From contig CAVTQZ010000001.1 of NCBI GenBank assembly GCA_963737015.1, positions 1,984,001 to 2,048,000 of the forward strand: a stretch of DNA of 64,000 nucleotides, read 5' to 3'. Position 1 is the stretch's first letter, and every line of letters begins with the position of its first letter. Shown here piece after piece: positions 51,294-59,428 of the stretch. A program made the position numbers and the translations under genes. This DNA is from CAVTQZ01 sp963737015. GTDB taxonomy: Bacteria > Actinomycetota > Acidimicrobiia > Acidimicrobiales > UBA8190. The notes beneath the pieces were generated by a model that was given only the letters and a program-made list of their open reading frames with translations, searched no databases and was not told where the DNA came from.

Positions 51294-52279
51294 GAAGCAA
51301 AAGTACCAGCGACGTCGATCACAACCTTTCCGATCGCCTTTCCTTCGGCTACATGTCGCAGTGCTGAAGGTGTTTCTTCGAGTGTGAAGCTCGCCCCGAT
51401 GTAAGGCCTGACACGCCCCGATTCGAGCATGGCCATTAGCTCGGTATCGTTCTGTCGAAGCTCGCTCGGAGCGTTCTGGGCGAACGACCTGTACTCGAAG
51501 CCGAGGATGTGAACTCCCTTCAGGAGAACGAGGTTGAGAGCGATCTTCGGGATCTCGCCCGAGGCGAAGCCGACCGTCACATAACGCCCTCCCCATCGCA
51601 ACGACCTGAGGGCCGGCTCGGACAGCGCTCCGCCCACGGGGTCTACGACAGCGTCGGCTCCTTCGGGAAGCAGCTCCCGCAGGGCTTGACGCAGCTCGCT
51701 TCGGCGGTAGTCGATCGTCGATCCCGCCCCAACCGACCTCGCCGCTTCGAGTTTCTCGGGAGACGAGGCGACAGCCGTCACCTTCGCGCCCAAAAGTGCG
51801 CCGAGTTGAACCGAAGCGAGCCCGACCCCGCCTCCCGCACCCAGCACGACCAGTTGATCGCCGGGTCCTACTCGCGCCACGGACTTGAGCACATTGTAGG
51901 CAGTGCCGTGTGCGACGCCGAAGGCGGCTGCATCCCTGTCCGACACCGTGGGAGGGGTTCTCCTCAACGCCTGCGCCGGCACCGCCACCTCTTCTGCGAA
52001 GGCGCCGACGAAGGTCGTGCCGAACACCCGCTGACCGACGGCGAGGCCCGGTACGCCATCGGCGATTGCGACGATCTCGCCCGCGAACTCGCTTCCCGGC
52101 ACGAAGGGCAGTGGAACCTTGATCTGGTACTGGTTCGCCACCAGCAACACGTCGGGGAAATTGACCGAAGCGGCACGGACCTTCACGAGGGCGCCGCCCG
52201 CTTCGAGGGTGGGTGCCGGCAGGTCCTCCACCGAGACCTTCTCAGGTGGCCCGTAGGTACGGCAGAGAGCTGCTTTCAA
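51290..52279 (-). CDS. MDR-family NADPH:quinone oxidoreductase-like enzyme
   Basis: Zinc-free medium-chain dehydrogenase/reductase of 329 residues. GROES-like N-terminal part (VNFPDVLLVANQYQIKVPLP), Rossmann motif VVLGAGGGVGLASVQLG and quinone-reductase-type GVHILGFEYR. It probably reduces an enone or enoyl-CoA with NADPH. The start is TTG at 52279, one base after the stop of the kinase gene, and its end overlaps the hydratase start, so expression is tightly coupled through the operon. Confidence 0.9.
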   Translation of the reverse strand: MKAALCRTYGPPEKVSVEDLPAPTLEAGGALVKVRAASVNFPDVLLVANQYQIKVPLPFVPGSEFAGEIVAIADGVPGLAVGQRVFGTTFVGAFAEEVAVPAQALRRTPPTVSDRDAAAFGVAHGTAYNVLKSVARVGPGDQLVVLGAGGGVGLASVQLGALLGAKVTAVASSPEKLEAARSVGAGSTIDYRRSELRQALRELLPEGADAVVDPVGGALSEPALRSLRWGGRYVTVGFASGEIPKIALNLVLLKGVHILGFEYRSFAQNAPSELRQNDTELMAMLESGRVRPYIGASFTLEETPSALRHVAEGKAIGKVVIDVAGTFAS

Positions 52280-52280
52280 G

Positions 52281-53297
52281 TCACTTGTAGTCGGTGCTCT
52301 CGGCCAGCTCCGCCGCTTCGCGCATGAGGTCGAGCACTATAGGGCCGAACATCTGGAGCTTCTCGTCGTCGCCGGCGCGCTGGTAACCCTGCTCGAGGAC
52401 CACCGCGAGCTTCCACTTGGCGAGGATTATGTAGTAGTCGAGATCGTCGACCTGGCGTCCGGACACCTCGGCGTAATGCGACACGAGCTCGTCCCGCGAC
52501 GGCATCCCGTAAAGGTCGACGTAACCGGATTCGGACACCGACGGGTCCATCGTGTCCTTCGGCCAACCCTGCACCACCCACCCGAGGTCGAGCTTCGGAT
52601 CTCCCACCGTTCCCATCTCCCAGTCGACGATGGCCGCCAGGCGTGCAGGTGCACCGTCCGCGAACATCACGTTCGCGAATTGATAGTCGCCGTGCATCAA
52701 ACCGGGGAGGTAGTCGATCGGGCGGTGCTGTCTGAGCCAGTCCGAGGCGACGTCGAATCCCGGAAGCTCGCGGCCCTTGATCCGCTCCAGAAATGCGGTC
52801 CACCTGTCGACCTGGCGCTCGTGGAAATTCTCGGGATGTCCGAGGCCTTCCAGACCCCTGGCTTTCCAGTCGAGCTGACCCATGAGAGCCGTTCCTTCGA
52901 CGAGTTGGTATGCGAGGCCCTTTCTGGCTTCGAGGTCACGGTCGAAGGGGGCCGGCCAGCCGTCGGTGTTCATCGGCGACCAGCCATCGACGAAACCCAT
53001 GATGTAAAAGGTCCGCCCGAGCACCGCCTTCTCCGCGCACACGGCGACCGCAGGCGTATGCGGCACCTCGGTGCCGTCGAGGGCGTCGATGATCCGCCAC
53101 TCGCGCAGGATCCCATCGTCCCGGCTTTCGGGGGCGCCCGGTGGCGGGATCCTCAGGGCGCCGTGCAGCTCCCCGCGGCGGATCTCGTAGATCTCGTTCT
53201 GCGCTCCCCCGCTCACGTAGCTCTGCTCGAGAGGCTCACCCTTGCCGGGGAGACCGGTCTCGTCCATCCACCTCGAGAGCCGCTCGGTGTCGATCAC
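52281..53297 (-). CDS. APH-family phosphotransferase (LvaA/ACAD10-11 kinase-like)
   Basis: Aminoglycoside-phosphotransferase-fold kinase of 338 residues. The catalytic loop is LMHGDYQFANVMF (Asp and Asn), the metal-binding Asp lies in IVDWEMGTVGDPKLDLGW, and the N-lobe begins LSRWMDETGLP. Related proteins are the N-terminal domain of mammalian ACAD10/11 and LvaA of levulinate catabolism, which phosphorylate 4-hydroxyacyl-CoA. The GTG at 53297 overlaps the acyl-CoA dehydrogenase stop in GTGA, placing kinase and dehydrogenase side by side as in those systems. The substrate assignment is inferred. Confidence 0.9.
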   Translation of the reverse strand: MIDTERLSRWMDETGLPGKGEPLEQSYVSGGAQNEIYEIRRGELHGALRIPPPGAPESRDDGILREWRIIDALDGTEVPHTPAVAVCAEKAVLGRTFYIMGFVDGWSPMNTDGWPAPFDRDLEARKGLAYQLVEGTALMGQLDWKARGLEGLGHPENFHERQVDRWTAFLERIKGRELPGFDVASDWLRQHRPIDYLPGLMHGDYQFANVMFADGAPARLAAIVDWEMGTVGDPKLDLGWVVQGWPKDTMDPSVSESGYVDLYGMPSRDELVSHYAEVSGRQVDDLDYYIILAKWKLAVVLEQGYQRAGDDEKLQMFGPIVLDLMREAAELAESTDYK

Positions 53298-54595
53298 AAG
53301 TTGCCCACTTCCAGCTCGAGCAAGTGCGCGTACTTCTCTCTCGCAGTCTCGAGCCTTGCCGGTATCCATTCCGACGGCCACATGCCTTCGCTGGGGCGGT
53401 AGTCGCGAAGAACCTGACGGGCCACGGTCATCTTGTGGACCTCGGTCGGGCCGTCGGCGAGACCCATCACACCGGCGCCGTGGATCATCGCGAGGAAGGG
53501 CATCTCGTTCGTGATGCCGAGCGCTCCGTGTACCTGCATTGCGCGCCAGGCAACGTCGTGGAGAACTGTGGGCATGACCACTTTCACGCTCGCGATGTCC
53601 TTGCGGACACGCTTGTAGTCGTTGTACTTGTCGATCTCCCATGCTGTGAAGAGGACCAGAAGCCTGAACTGCATCAGCTGGGCGTATGAGTCCGCTACAT
53701 ATCCCTGGACGAACTGCTTCTCGGCGAGAAGGCTGCCCGCAGTCTCCCGGCTCAACGCGCGTTCGCACATCATGTCCATAGCCTTCTGCGCCAAGCCGAT
53801 CGTCCGCATCGCGTGGTGGATGCGCCCACCACCGAGACGTGTCTGGGCGATCACGAAGGCTTCCCCTTCCCCACCGAGAAGGGCCTCCTCGGTCACCCGG
53901 ACATCCTCATAGTGGATCAGGGCGTGGAAGCCTTCGTTCAGAGGTTCGCCGTAGAGGCCCACGTTGCGCACGATGTTGATCCCCGGAGTGTCCGCGGGCA
54001 CCAGGAACATCGACATCCCCTTGTACGGGGTCACGTCCGGGTTGGTGACGGCCATCACGATGAGGAACGACGCTGTCTTCGCGTTTGACGAGAAGTACTT
54101 CCAACCGTTTATGACCCATTCGTCGCCGTCCTTTTCCGCCCGCGTCTGGAATTGCGTGGGGTCTGCGCCGCCTTGCGGTTCCGTCATCGAGTAGCAGGAG
54201 AAGAGCTCGCCGTCGAGCAAGGGCCGCAGGTACCGCTTCTTCTGCTCGGGCGTTCCGTAGTGGGCGATGATCTCCGCGTTCCCGGTGTCGGGTGCCTGCG
54301 TCCCGAAGACCGTCGAAGCCCAAGGCGATCTGCCGAGGATCTCGTTCAAGAGGGCGAGCTTCAACTGGCCGAATCCCTGACCCCCGAGCTCGGGTCCTAG
54401 GTGGGTGGCCCAAAGACCTTGTCGACGCACCTCTTCTTTGAGGGGATCGATGATCTTGCGCTTGGCCTCGTCCATCGGGACGAACTGCTCGTGTGGAAAG
54501 ACCATGTCGAGGGGTTCGACTTCTTCGCGCACGAACTCGCTCGCCCAGTCCAGCTTCTTTTGATACTCGGAGTCCGTCTCGAAGTCCCACGCCAT
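53294..54595 (-). CDS. Acyl-CoA dehydrogenase, ACAD10/11-LvaC type
   Basis: ACAD of 433 residues with YSMTEPQGGADPTQFQTRA and WKYFSSNAKTASF. At the canonical catalytic Glu position it has Asp381 (LADGPTEVHK), the substitution typical of ACAD10/11 and related kinase-linked dehydrogenases. In those, the ACAD completes conversion of a 4-phosphoacyl-CoA to an enoyl-CoA. It is first in an operon followed by the APH-type kinase, an MDR reductase and a hydratase, and divergent from a tetR gene. Confidence 0.92.
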   Translation of the reverse strand: MAWDFETDSEYQKKLDWASEFVREEVEPLDMVFPHEQFVPMDEAKRKIIDPLKEEVRRQGLWATHLGPELGGQGFGQLKLALLNEILGRSPWASTVFGTQAPDTGNAEIIAHYGTPEQKKRYLRPLLDGELFSCYSMTEPQGGADPTQFQTRAEKDGDEWVINGWKYFSSNAKTASFLIVMAVTNPDVTPYKGMSMFLVPADTPGINIVRNVGLYGEPLNEGFHALIHYEDVRVTEEALLGGEGEAFVIAQTRLGGGRIHHAMRTIGLAQKAMDMMCERALSRETAGSLLAEKQFVQGYVADSYAQLMQFRLLVLFTAWEIDKYNDYKRVRKDIASVKVVMPTVLHDVAWRAMQVHGALGITNEMPFLAMIHGAGVMGLADGPTEVHKMTVARQVLRDYRPSEGMWPSEWIPARLETAREKYAHLLELEVGNL

Positions 54596-54629
54596 GGCCC
54601 AACCCCCTGCTTCTCATCGGATACCCCGA

Positions 54630-54657
54630 CGGCATCTGCCCCGGGCGGCATCTGCCC
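54630..54657 (+). repeat. 12-bp direct repeat in the ACAD/tetR promoter region
   Basis: CGGCATCTGCCC occurs at 54630-54641 and again at 54646-54657, a 16-base period, within the leader of the ACAD operon. It could be a regulator-binding repeat or a slippage duplication. Confidence 0.5.
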
Positions 54658-54669
54658 AGGCGGCCGTCT

Positions 54670-54684
54670 CAGAATAGTATTCTG
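54670..54684. promoter_or_regulatory. 15-bp palindromic operator CAGAATAGTATTCTG
   Basis: A perfect 7-bp inverted repeat around a single central base, between the divergent ACAD operon and tetR. It contains TAGTAT (a -10 toward tetR) and TACTAT on the other strand, so a bound repressor would block both directions. It is most simply the site of the TetR at 54688-55326. Confidence 0.55.
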
Positions 54685-54687
54685 GAA

Positions 54688-55326
54688 ATTACGAACGCAA
54701 TTCCGGAACCCGAAGACATCGCCGACCGCATCGCGAGGCGCACCCTCGCCAGGAGGGGCGCCGACTACGCGGACGAGGTGCGGCGTCTCCTCGACGCGGG
54801 GCTCGCCGCCATGAAGCGGTGCGGGACGACATCCCGACCGCGGGTGAGCGACGTCGTTTCTGCGGCCGGACTCTCGAACGAGGCCTTCTACCGACACTTC
54901 CCCTCGAAGGACGCCCTCGTCGCAGCCGTCCTCCAAGACGGCGCCGAGCGCCTGGTCGCTTATCTCACCCACCAGATGGAGAAGGAGCAGAGCGCCGAGG
55001 GACGGATAAGGAGGTGGGTCGTCGGCGTGCTCTCACAGGCGGAGGACGAGATCGCCGCCACGACCTTGGCCGTTCTTTGGAACGGCGGCAGCGTGGGCGA
55101 AGGTCTCGCTTCAGGACGTCACTTCGCGAGCGCGCCCCTGGCGGCTCTGTTGGAGGAACCCTTCGCCTCACTCGGCAGTGACGACCCTGCATTCGACGCG
55201 TCGCTTGCTGCTCATGCGACTCTGGGCCGGCTCTCGGACTACCTGTGGGAACGCACCGTCCCCACACCTGCCGAGACCGAGAGGATCACAGATTTCTGCC
55301 TGAAGGTTGCGGTGCCCTCACCGTGA
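54688..55326 (+). CDS. TetR/AcrR-family regulator of the ACAD-kinase operon (start uncertain)
   Basis: Repressor with helix-turn-helix RVSDVVSAAGLSNEAFYRHF followed by PSKDALVAAVL, and a helical C-terminal domain. The start is odd: between 54493 and the HTH the only ATG/GTG/TTG codon in frame is a GTG at 54778, which would trim the N-terminus to about 182 residues. Coding character (EPEDIADRIARRTLARRGAD) extends upstream to about 54688. An ATT there lies 7 bases after TAGTAT, the spacing used by leaderless genes here, so a rare ATT start (212 residues) is possible. It is divergent from the ACAD operon. Its 3' end overlaps the GGDEF gene by 9 bases. Confidence 0.8.
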   Translation: MTNAIPEPEDIADRIARRTLARRGADYADEVRRLLDAGLAAMKRCGTTSRPRVSDVVSAAGLSNEAFYRHFPSKDALVAAVLQDGAERLVAYLTHQMEKEQSAEGRIRRWVVGVLSQAEDEIAATTLAVLWNGGSVGEGLASGRHFASAPLAALLEEPFASLGSDDPAFDASLAAHATLGRLSDYLWERTVPTPAETERITDFCLKVAVPSP

Positions 55327-57438
55327 GCTTCTGGCGAGGACGATCGGCTCCGGCTCGGTGGAGCTCAGATCGTCGTTCGACCTGCTCTGCGCCAGGTCCT
55401 CGGCGAACGCTGTCCCCTTGAGCGCTTCTACCTCCATCCCGGGCGAGAAGACACAGTGCCTTCCCTTGCCCAGAGCCTTCGCGCGGTAGAGGGCAATGTC
55501 GGCGTCCCGCAGCAGGTCGCCTGCGCAAGGACGGTCTCCGAGTGCAATGCCGACACTTGCACCTATCACTACCGGGCGCTGACATCCCGGAAGCTGAAAG
55601 GGTTGCCCGATCGCCTCCAGGATGCGTCGGGCGACGGTCTCGACCTCACCGCTCGGCGAGCGATCCTCGGTCAGCACCACGAACTCGTCGCCTCCCAGCC
55701 TCCCGACGGTATCGGCGGCACGGACCGTAGATACGAGGCGAACTGCTACTTCACGAAGGAGGTCGTCGCCCGCGCCGTGGCCGAGGGTGTCGTTGATCTG
55801 CTTGAAGTCATCGAGGTCGATGAACATGAGCGCCGTTTTCCCGTGATCACGACGCGCCCGTACCAGGAGCTGCCCGGCCCGGTCCATGATGAGGGCCCGG
55901 TTGGCGAGGTCGGTGAGCGGATCGTGCAGCGACTGATGACGAATCTGGTCGAGCAGCCGCCCGTTTCGCAGAGCCACCGCCGCCTGCCCCGCAAGACCGG
56001 CGAAGCGCTCGGCCAGTTTCGCGTCGTCGAGAATTCGCTCGCTCCCGTGTCGAACGCCTGCGACGAGGATCGCAAGCTGCGTCTCGTCGAGCGTCACCGG
56101 TGCCGACGCCATCGCCTTCAGGCCCGCGGAGTCCATGAGCGATCGTGCGAACTGCGGCAGTTCGTCGCGCTTTCTTTTCCGAAGCTGAGGAACCTCGGAC
56201 TGGTCGATGGGGATCTCGAGGCGCTCGATCTCGTCCACTGCGTCGGGCGGATAGCCGTGGTGCGCCGCCACCCGGGCGACGCCATCCGTCACGAGGAGCA
56301 CCACGGAGGCGTCGCAGTCGATCACTTCCGGGATCGCTCGGGCGACCTTCGTCGCGAGCTCTCCCACGGAGGAAAGCTCGGCCAGGGAGGTGGAGAGTTG
56401 GAGAAGAGCCTCGGCGGTTCCCGCCTGTCGTCTCGCATCCTCGAGTGCATACGCGGAATCGAGCGCCGTGGCTGCGAGGCGCGCGTAGGAATCGAGCGCG
56501 GCCCTCTCGTGACTGACGTACCCGAAGGGCGCGACGGCGACGAGTCGCCCGTATTCCCTGTAACCGGAGGCGACGTCCACGGACAGGTAGCCCGAGTCAT
56601 CCGCGACGACCGCCTCGGCATCCTCCTCGGCTATGCCTTCGGTATAGAGGCGCTTCTCCCCCCCAGGTCCGTCGATCGCCAACACGAACGCGGGAGCGTG
56701 CACCGCTCGGGCAGCGCTTCTCACGATCCGGCCTAGCACGACGTCGAGCTCGTGCGCCGAGACGATGTCGCTCACGGTGTCCTGGAATGCCTCGAGACGG
56801 CTCTCTGCTATCTGCAGTTTTGTACGTGCGAGGTCGAGTTGGAGAGCGAGATCCTCGGTCTCGTCCCAATGAATGTCGACCACGCACTCGCGAGCCCCTT
56901 TGCACTGACAGGACTCCTCGGAGATCTCGAGCACACGCATACCGAAAAGTCGAACCGATTGAGGAAGCAGACCCTTCAAGAAGACGCACAGCTCGGGGAA
57001 CGGCTCAAAGGGCTCGCGCATCCGAATGCGCCAACGAAGGTGAGTGGGAGCGAGCCCTTCGGGATCGAGCGCCATGATCGGATACAAACTGGCCCCTATC
57101 TGTCCCGCCTCGAGCGCCATCGCCATCGGGGATCCGAACCCCTGAAGAGTGCGGGCGAACTCCGGCGCGGTGCTCCGCCCGATCTGGTGTACCTCCGCGA
57201 CCCCCTCGAGGCCTCCGACCGGGGCGAGCAACTCGCTCGCCGCTTCGAGGAGCCGGCGGAACTGGTCGTAAGAGCTCCAGGACGTGTCGTCGAGGAGCGA
57301 GTCGACCGTCCTGTCCTCCCCCGCCTGCTCGATGAGCACCTTTACGCCTTCGTCGCCGAGGCGCTCTTTTACGTGATCGAAGAGGATCCGGGTGTTGATG
57401 CCCGAAAAATGGCGCCCCTCGATGCCCTGACCTGTCAC
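55318..57438 (-). CDS. Diguanylate cyclase with N-terminal sensor and GAF domains
   Basis: A 706-residue cytoplasmic signalling protein making c-di-GMP. Residues 1-200 form an unassigned sensory region with a Cys cluster (Cys177, Cys179, Cys185 in CQCKGAREC). A short coiled-coil-like helix and two GAF-like domains follow (about 215-350 and 360-510). The GGDEF domain (about 510-665) has the intact active site RLGGDEFVVL (582-586) and an RxxD inhibitory site (573-576) exactly five residues before it. It has no transmembrane segment. The start is a GTG at 57438, without a clear ribosome-binding site. A metal- or redox-sensing role for the Cys cluster is a guess. Confidence 0.92.
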   Translation of the reverse strand: MTGQGIEGRHFSGINTRILFDHVKERLGDEGVKVLIEQAGEDRTVDSLLDDTSWSSYDQFRRLLEAASELLAPVGGLEGVAEVHQIGRSTAPEFARTLQGFGSPMAMALEAGQIGASLYPIMALDPEGLAPTHLRWRIRMREPFEPFPELCVFLKGLLPQSVRLFGMRVLEISEESCQCKGARECVVDIHWDETEDLALQLDLARTKLQIAESRLEAFQDTVSDIVSAHELDVVLGRIVRSAARAVHAPAFVLAIDGPGGEKRLYTEGIAEEDAEAVVADDSGYLSVDVASGYREYGRLVAVAPFGYVSHERAALDSYARLAATALDSAYALEDARRQAGTAEALLQLSTSLAELSSVGELATKVARAIPEVIDCDASVVLLVTDGVARVAAHHGYPPDAVDEIERLEIPIDQSEVPQLRKRKRDELPQFARSLMDSAGLKAMASAPVTLDETQLAILVAGVRHGSERILDDAKLAERFAGLAGQAAVALRNGRLLDQIRHQSLHDPLTDLANRALIMDRAGQLLVRARRDHGKTALMFIDLDDFKQINDTLGHGAGDDLLREVAVRLVSTVRAADTVGRLGGDEFVVLTEDRSPSGEVETVARRILEAIGQPFQLPGCQRPVVIGASVGIALGDRPCAGDLLRDADIALYRAKALGKGRHCVFSPGMEVEALKGTAFAEDLAQSRSNDDLSSTEPEPIVLARSSR

Positions 57439-57526
57439 CTCGCGATCATCGGCGGACGGCGCAATGGACCGAAGGGGAAACCGAGCTGGCAGGCCTTATT
57501 CGGACAGAAGCAGGTTGACTGCCCTG

Positions 57527-57554
57527 TTGACACCGACGTCGATATTGATAGAGT
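57527..57554 (+). promoter_or_regulatory. Promoter with degenerate copy of the 16-bp operator (SDR/LLM genes)
   Basis: TTGACA (57527-57532) is 16 bases from TAGAGT (57549-57554). Bases 57527-57542 (TTGACACCGACGTCGA) match the palindrome TTGACGTCGACGTCAA at 13 of 16 positions and again start with the -35. The region lies between the divergent GGDEF and SDR genes. Confidence 0.4.
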
Positions 57555-57620
57555 CCCCCCAGGTCCGCCGGGGTTCAGTCGAGGGGTGTACGTCATGTTC
57601 TCGGAGCTGCACACGAGCGG

Positions 57621-58451
57621 TTGGCGATCTTGGCGACCGTAGGTATCGCCACCGGGGCCGGGCGGGGTATGGGCCTCGCCTGCGCCAAACGCCTCGCGGA
57701 GATGGTCGACGTGCTGCTGCTCGCGGACAGGGCGCCCCATCCACTGCTCGGTGTCTCCGAGGAACTCGGTCGCTCCGCCTACGCGACTGTCGAACCGGTG
57801 GTGCTCGACGTCACGGACGCATCCGGTCTCAGGCACCTGGCATCACGCGTCGGCGAGCTGGGAACGCTCAATGCAGTGGCTCACGCAGCGGGCATTTCGC
57901 CCACCATGGCGGACTGGAAGAGCATCTTCAGCGTCGACCTAGTAGCCACGGCACGCTTGGTGGACGAACTGCGTCCACTGGCCACTGCAGGCACGTCCAT
58001 GGTTTGCTTCGCGTCGATGGCTCCGCACCTCGCGTTCAGCGAGAATTCCGCGGAGATGGACGCTGCGATCGACGATCCGCTGTCCGACGACTTCTTCGAC
58101 CATGTGCTCGGGTCCTTTGGCCCGGGCATCGAGGACACAGGTACCGCATACGCTTGGGCCAAGCGCGGTGTACAACGACTTGTCCAGCGCGAGGCCGTGC
58201 GCCTGGGGACCGTGGGCGCGCGCATCTGCTCGGTCTCCCCCGGCATAATCGACACCCCTCAGGGCAGGCAGGAAGCAGAGAGCCATCCGTTCATGGCGGA
58301 GCTCGTGCGGAGGACTCCCCTCGGTCGCGAAGGAGGAGCCGACGAGGTGGCAGCGGTGGTGGCCTTCTTGCTCTCAGCCGAGGCGAGCTTCGTCACCGGG
58401 ACCGACATCCTCGTCGACGGCGGAGTCTGCGCCGCGCTTCGGTCCGCGTGA
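57621..58451 (+). CDS. SDR family oxidoreductase
   Basis: SDR of about 276 residues with a shortened N-terminus: the nucleotide motif TGAGRGMG lies near residue 11. Catalytic region: FASMAPHLA supplies the Ser, and YAWAK the Tyr/Lys pair. An insertion (ENSAEMDAAIDDPLSDDFFD) between them resembles 3-alpha-HSD-like enzymes. The end is typical (GTDILVDGG). The start is TTG at 57621, with another TTG at 57630 possible; no ribosome-binding site is clear. It is followed by the LLM oxidoreductase after 22 bases. Confidence 0.85.
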   Translation: MAILATVGIATGAGRGMGLACAKRLAEMVDVLLLADRAPHPLLGVSEELGRSAYATVEPVVLDVTDASGLRHLASRVGELGTLNAVAHAAGISPTMADWKSIFSVDLVATARLVDELRPLATAGTSMVCFASMAPHLAFSENSAEMDAAIDDPLSDDFFDHVLGSFGPGIEDTGTAYAWAKRGVQRLVQREAVRLGTVGARICSVSPGIIDTPQGRQEAESHPFMAELVRRTPLGREGGADEVAAVVAFLLSAEASFVTGTDILVDGGVCAALRSA

Positions 58452-58473
58452 CGCGCAGCCAGTTCGCGCTGAG

Positions 58474-59415
58474 ATGAGCTCGGACCCCGTCGAGTTCGGT
58501 ATCTACCTACCGCAGGTGGCGTTCAGCTGGGACGACATCTCTGCAAGAGCAAAAGTCGCCGATCAGTCGGGCATCCACTCGATCTGGTTCTACGACCACC
58601 TATATGGGCCCGGTCAACCGGAATTGCCGTCGTTCGAGGGGTGGACCCTCGCCAGCTACGTGCTGGCCGTGACCACGAAGCTCCGGGTCGGCCACTTGGT
58701 CCTGTGCAACAGCTTCCGCCATCCGGCTCTTCTCGCCAAGATGGCCTCGACCCTGGACGTGCTGTCGAACGGTCGCCTGGAAGTGGGCCTCGGAAGCGGG
58801 TCCGTGGAGCTCGAACACACCCAGGCCGGCATCGACTGGGGCTCCCTGGAAGAGCGCACCGAGCGCCTCGAGGACACGCTCGCCATTCTCACGTCGATGC
58901 TTTCGAAGCCTGTCACCTCTTACAGCGGGCGCCACTACAAGGTCGAAAACCTGCCGAGTGAGCCCCTTCCAGTGCAACGACCTCGTCCTCCACTGCACAT
59001 AGGCGGGATCGGAAGGCGCAGGACCCTTCCCCTTGTGGCGAAGTACGCGGATGTCTGGAACGTGCCCACCTACGGTCTGGCCGGGTGGGAAGAGGCACAG
59101 CGCGCCCTCGACGACGAGTGTCAAAAGATCGATCGGGACCCTTCCGCGATCCGCCGCTCCCACGAGGCCGTTCTCGTGATGACGCCCGACGACCACTCGC
59201 TTCGCCAGGCTCTCGAGCGAGCCGAGCGCCGATACGGATCAGCGGGGTGGGGGCTGAACGAGGGTGGTTACGTAGGCACTCCGAACGCGGTCATCGAGCG
59301 CATCGCCGACGCTCGCGAAAAAGGGATCTCCCTCTTCGTCTTCATCACGCACGACAGAGCGCATCCGCGGACCATCGAACTGATCGCCGAGCACCTCGTC
59401 CCGGCGTTCGGTTGA
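58474..59415 (+). CDS. LLM-class F420-dependent oxidoreductase
   Basis: Luciferase-like monooxygenase-fold protein of 313 residues. It shows VEFGIYLPQVAFSWDDI, SIWFYDHLYGPG (with the His common to F420-dependent members), the barrel motif NGRLEVGLGSGSVELEHTQAG and PPLHIGGIGRRRTLPLVAKY. It is downstream of the SDR and convergent with amidohydrolase 2 (13 bases). It is not close in sequence to the LLM protein at 36854. The substrate is unknown. Confidence 0.9.
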   Translation: MSSDPVEFGIYLPQVAFSWDDISARAKVADQSGIHSIWFYDHLYGPGQPELPSFEGWTLASYVLAVTTKLRVGHLVLCNSFRHPALLAKMASTLDVLSNGRLEVGLGSGSVELEHTQAGIDWGSLEERTERLEDTLAILTSMLSKPVTSYSGRHYKVENLPSEPLPVQRPRPPLHIGGIGRRRTLPLVAKYADVWNVPTYGLAGWEEAQRALDDECQKIDRDPSAIRRSHEAVLVMTPDDHSLRQALERAERRYGSAGWGLNEGGYVGTPNAVIERIADAREKGISLFVFITHDRAHPRTIELIAEHLVPAFG

Positions 59416-59428
59416 CTTCGGCGCGATC

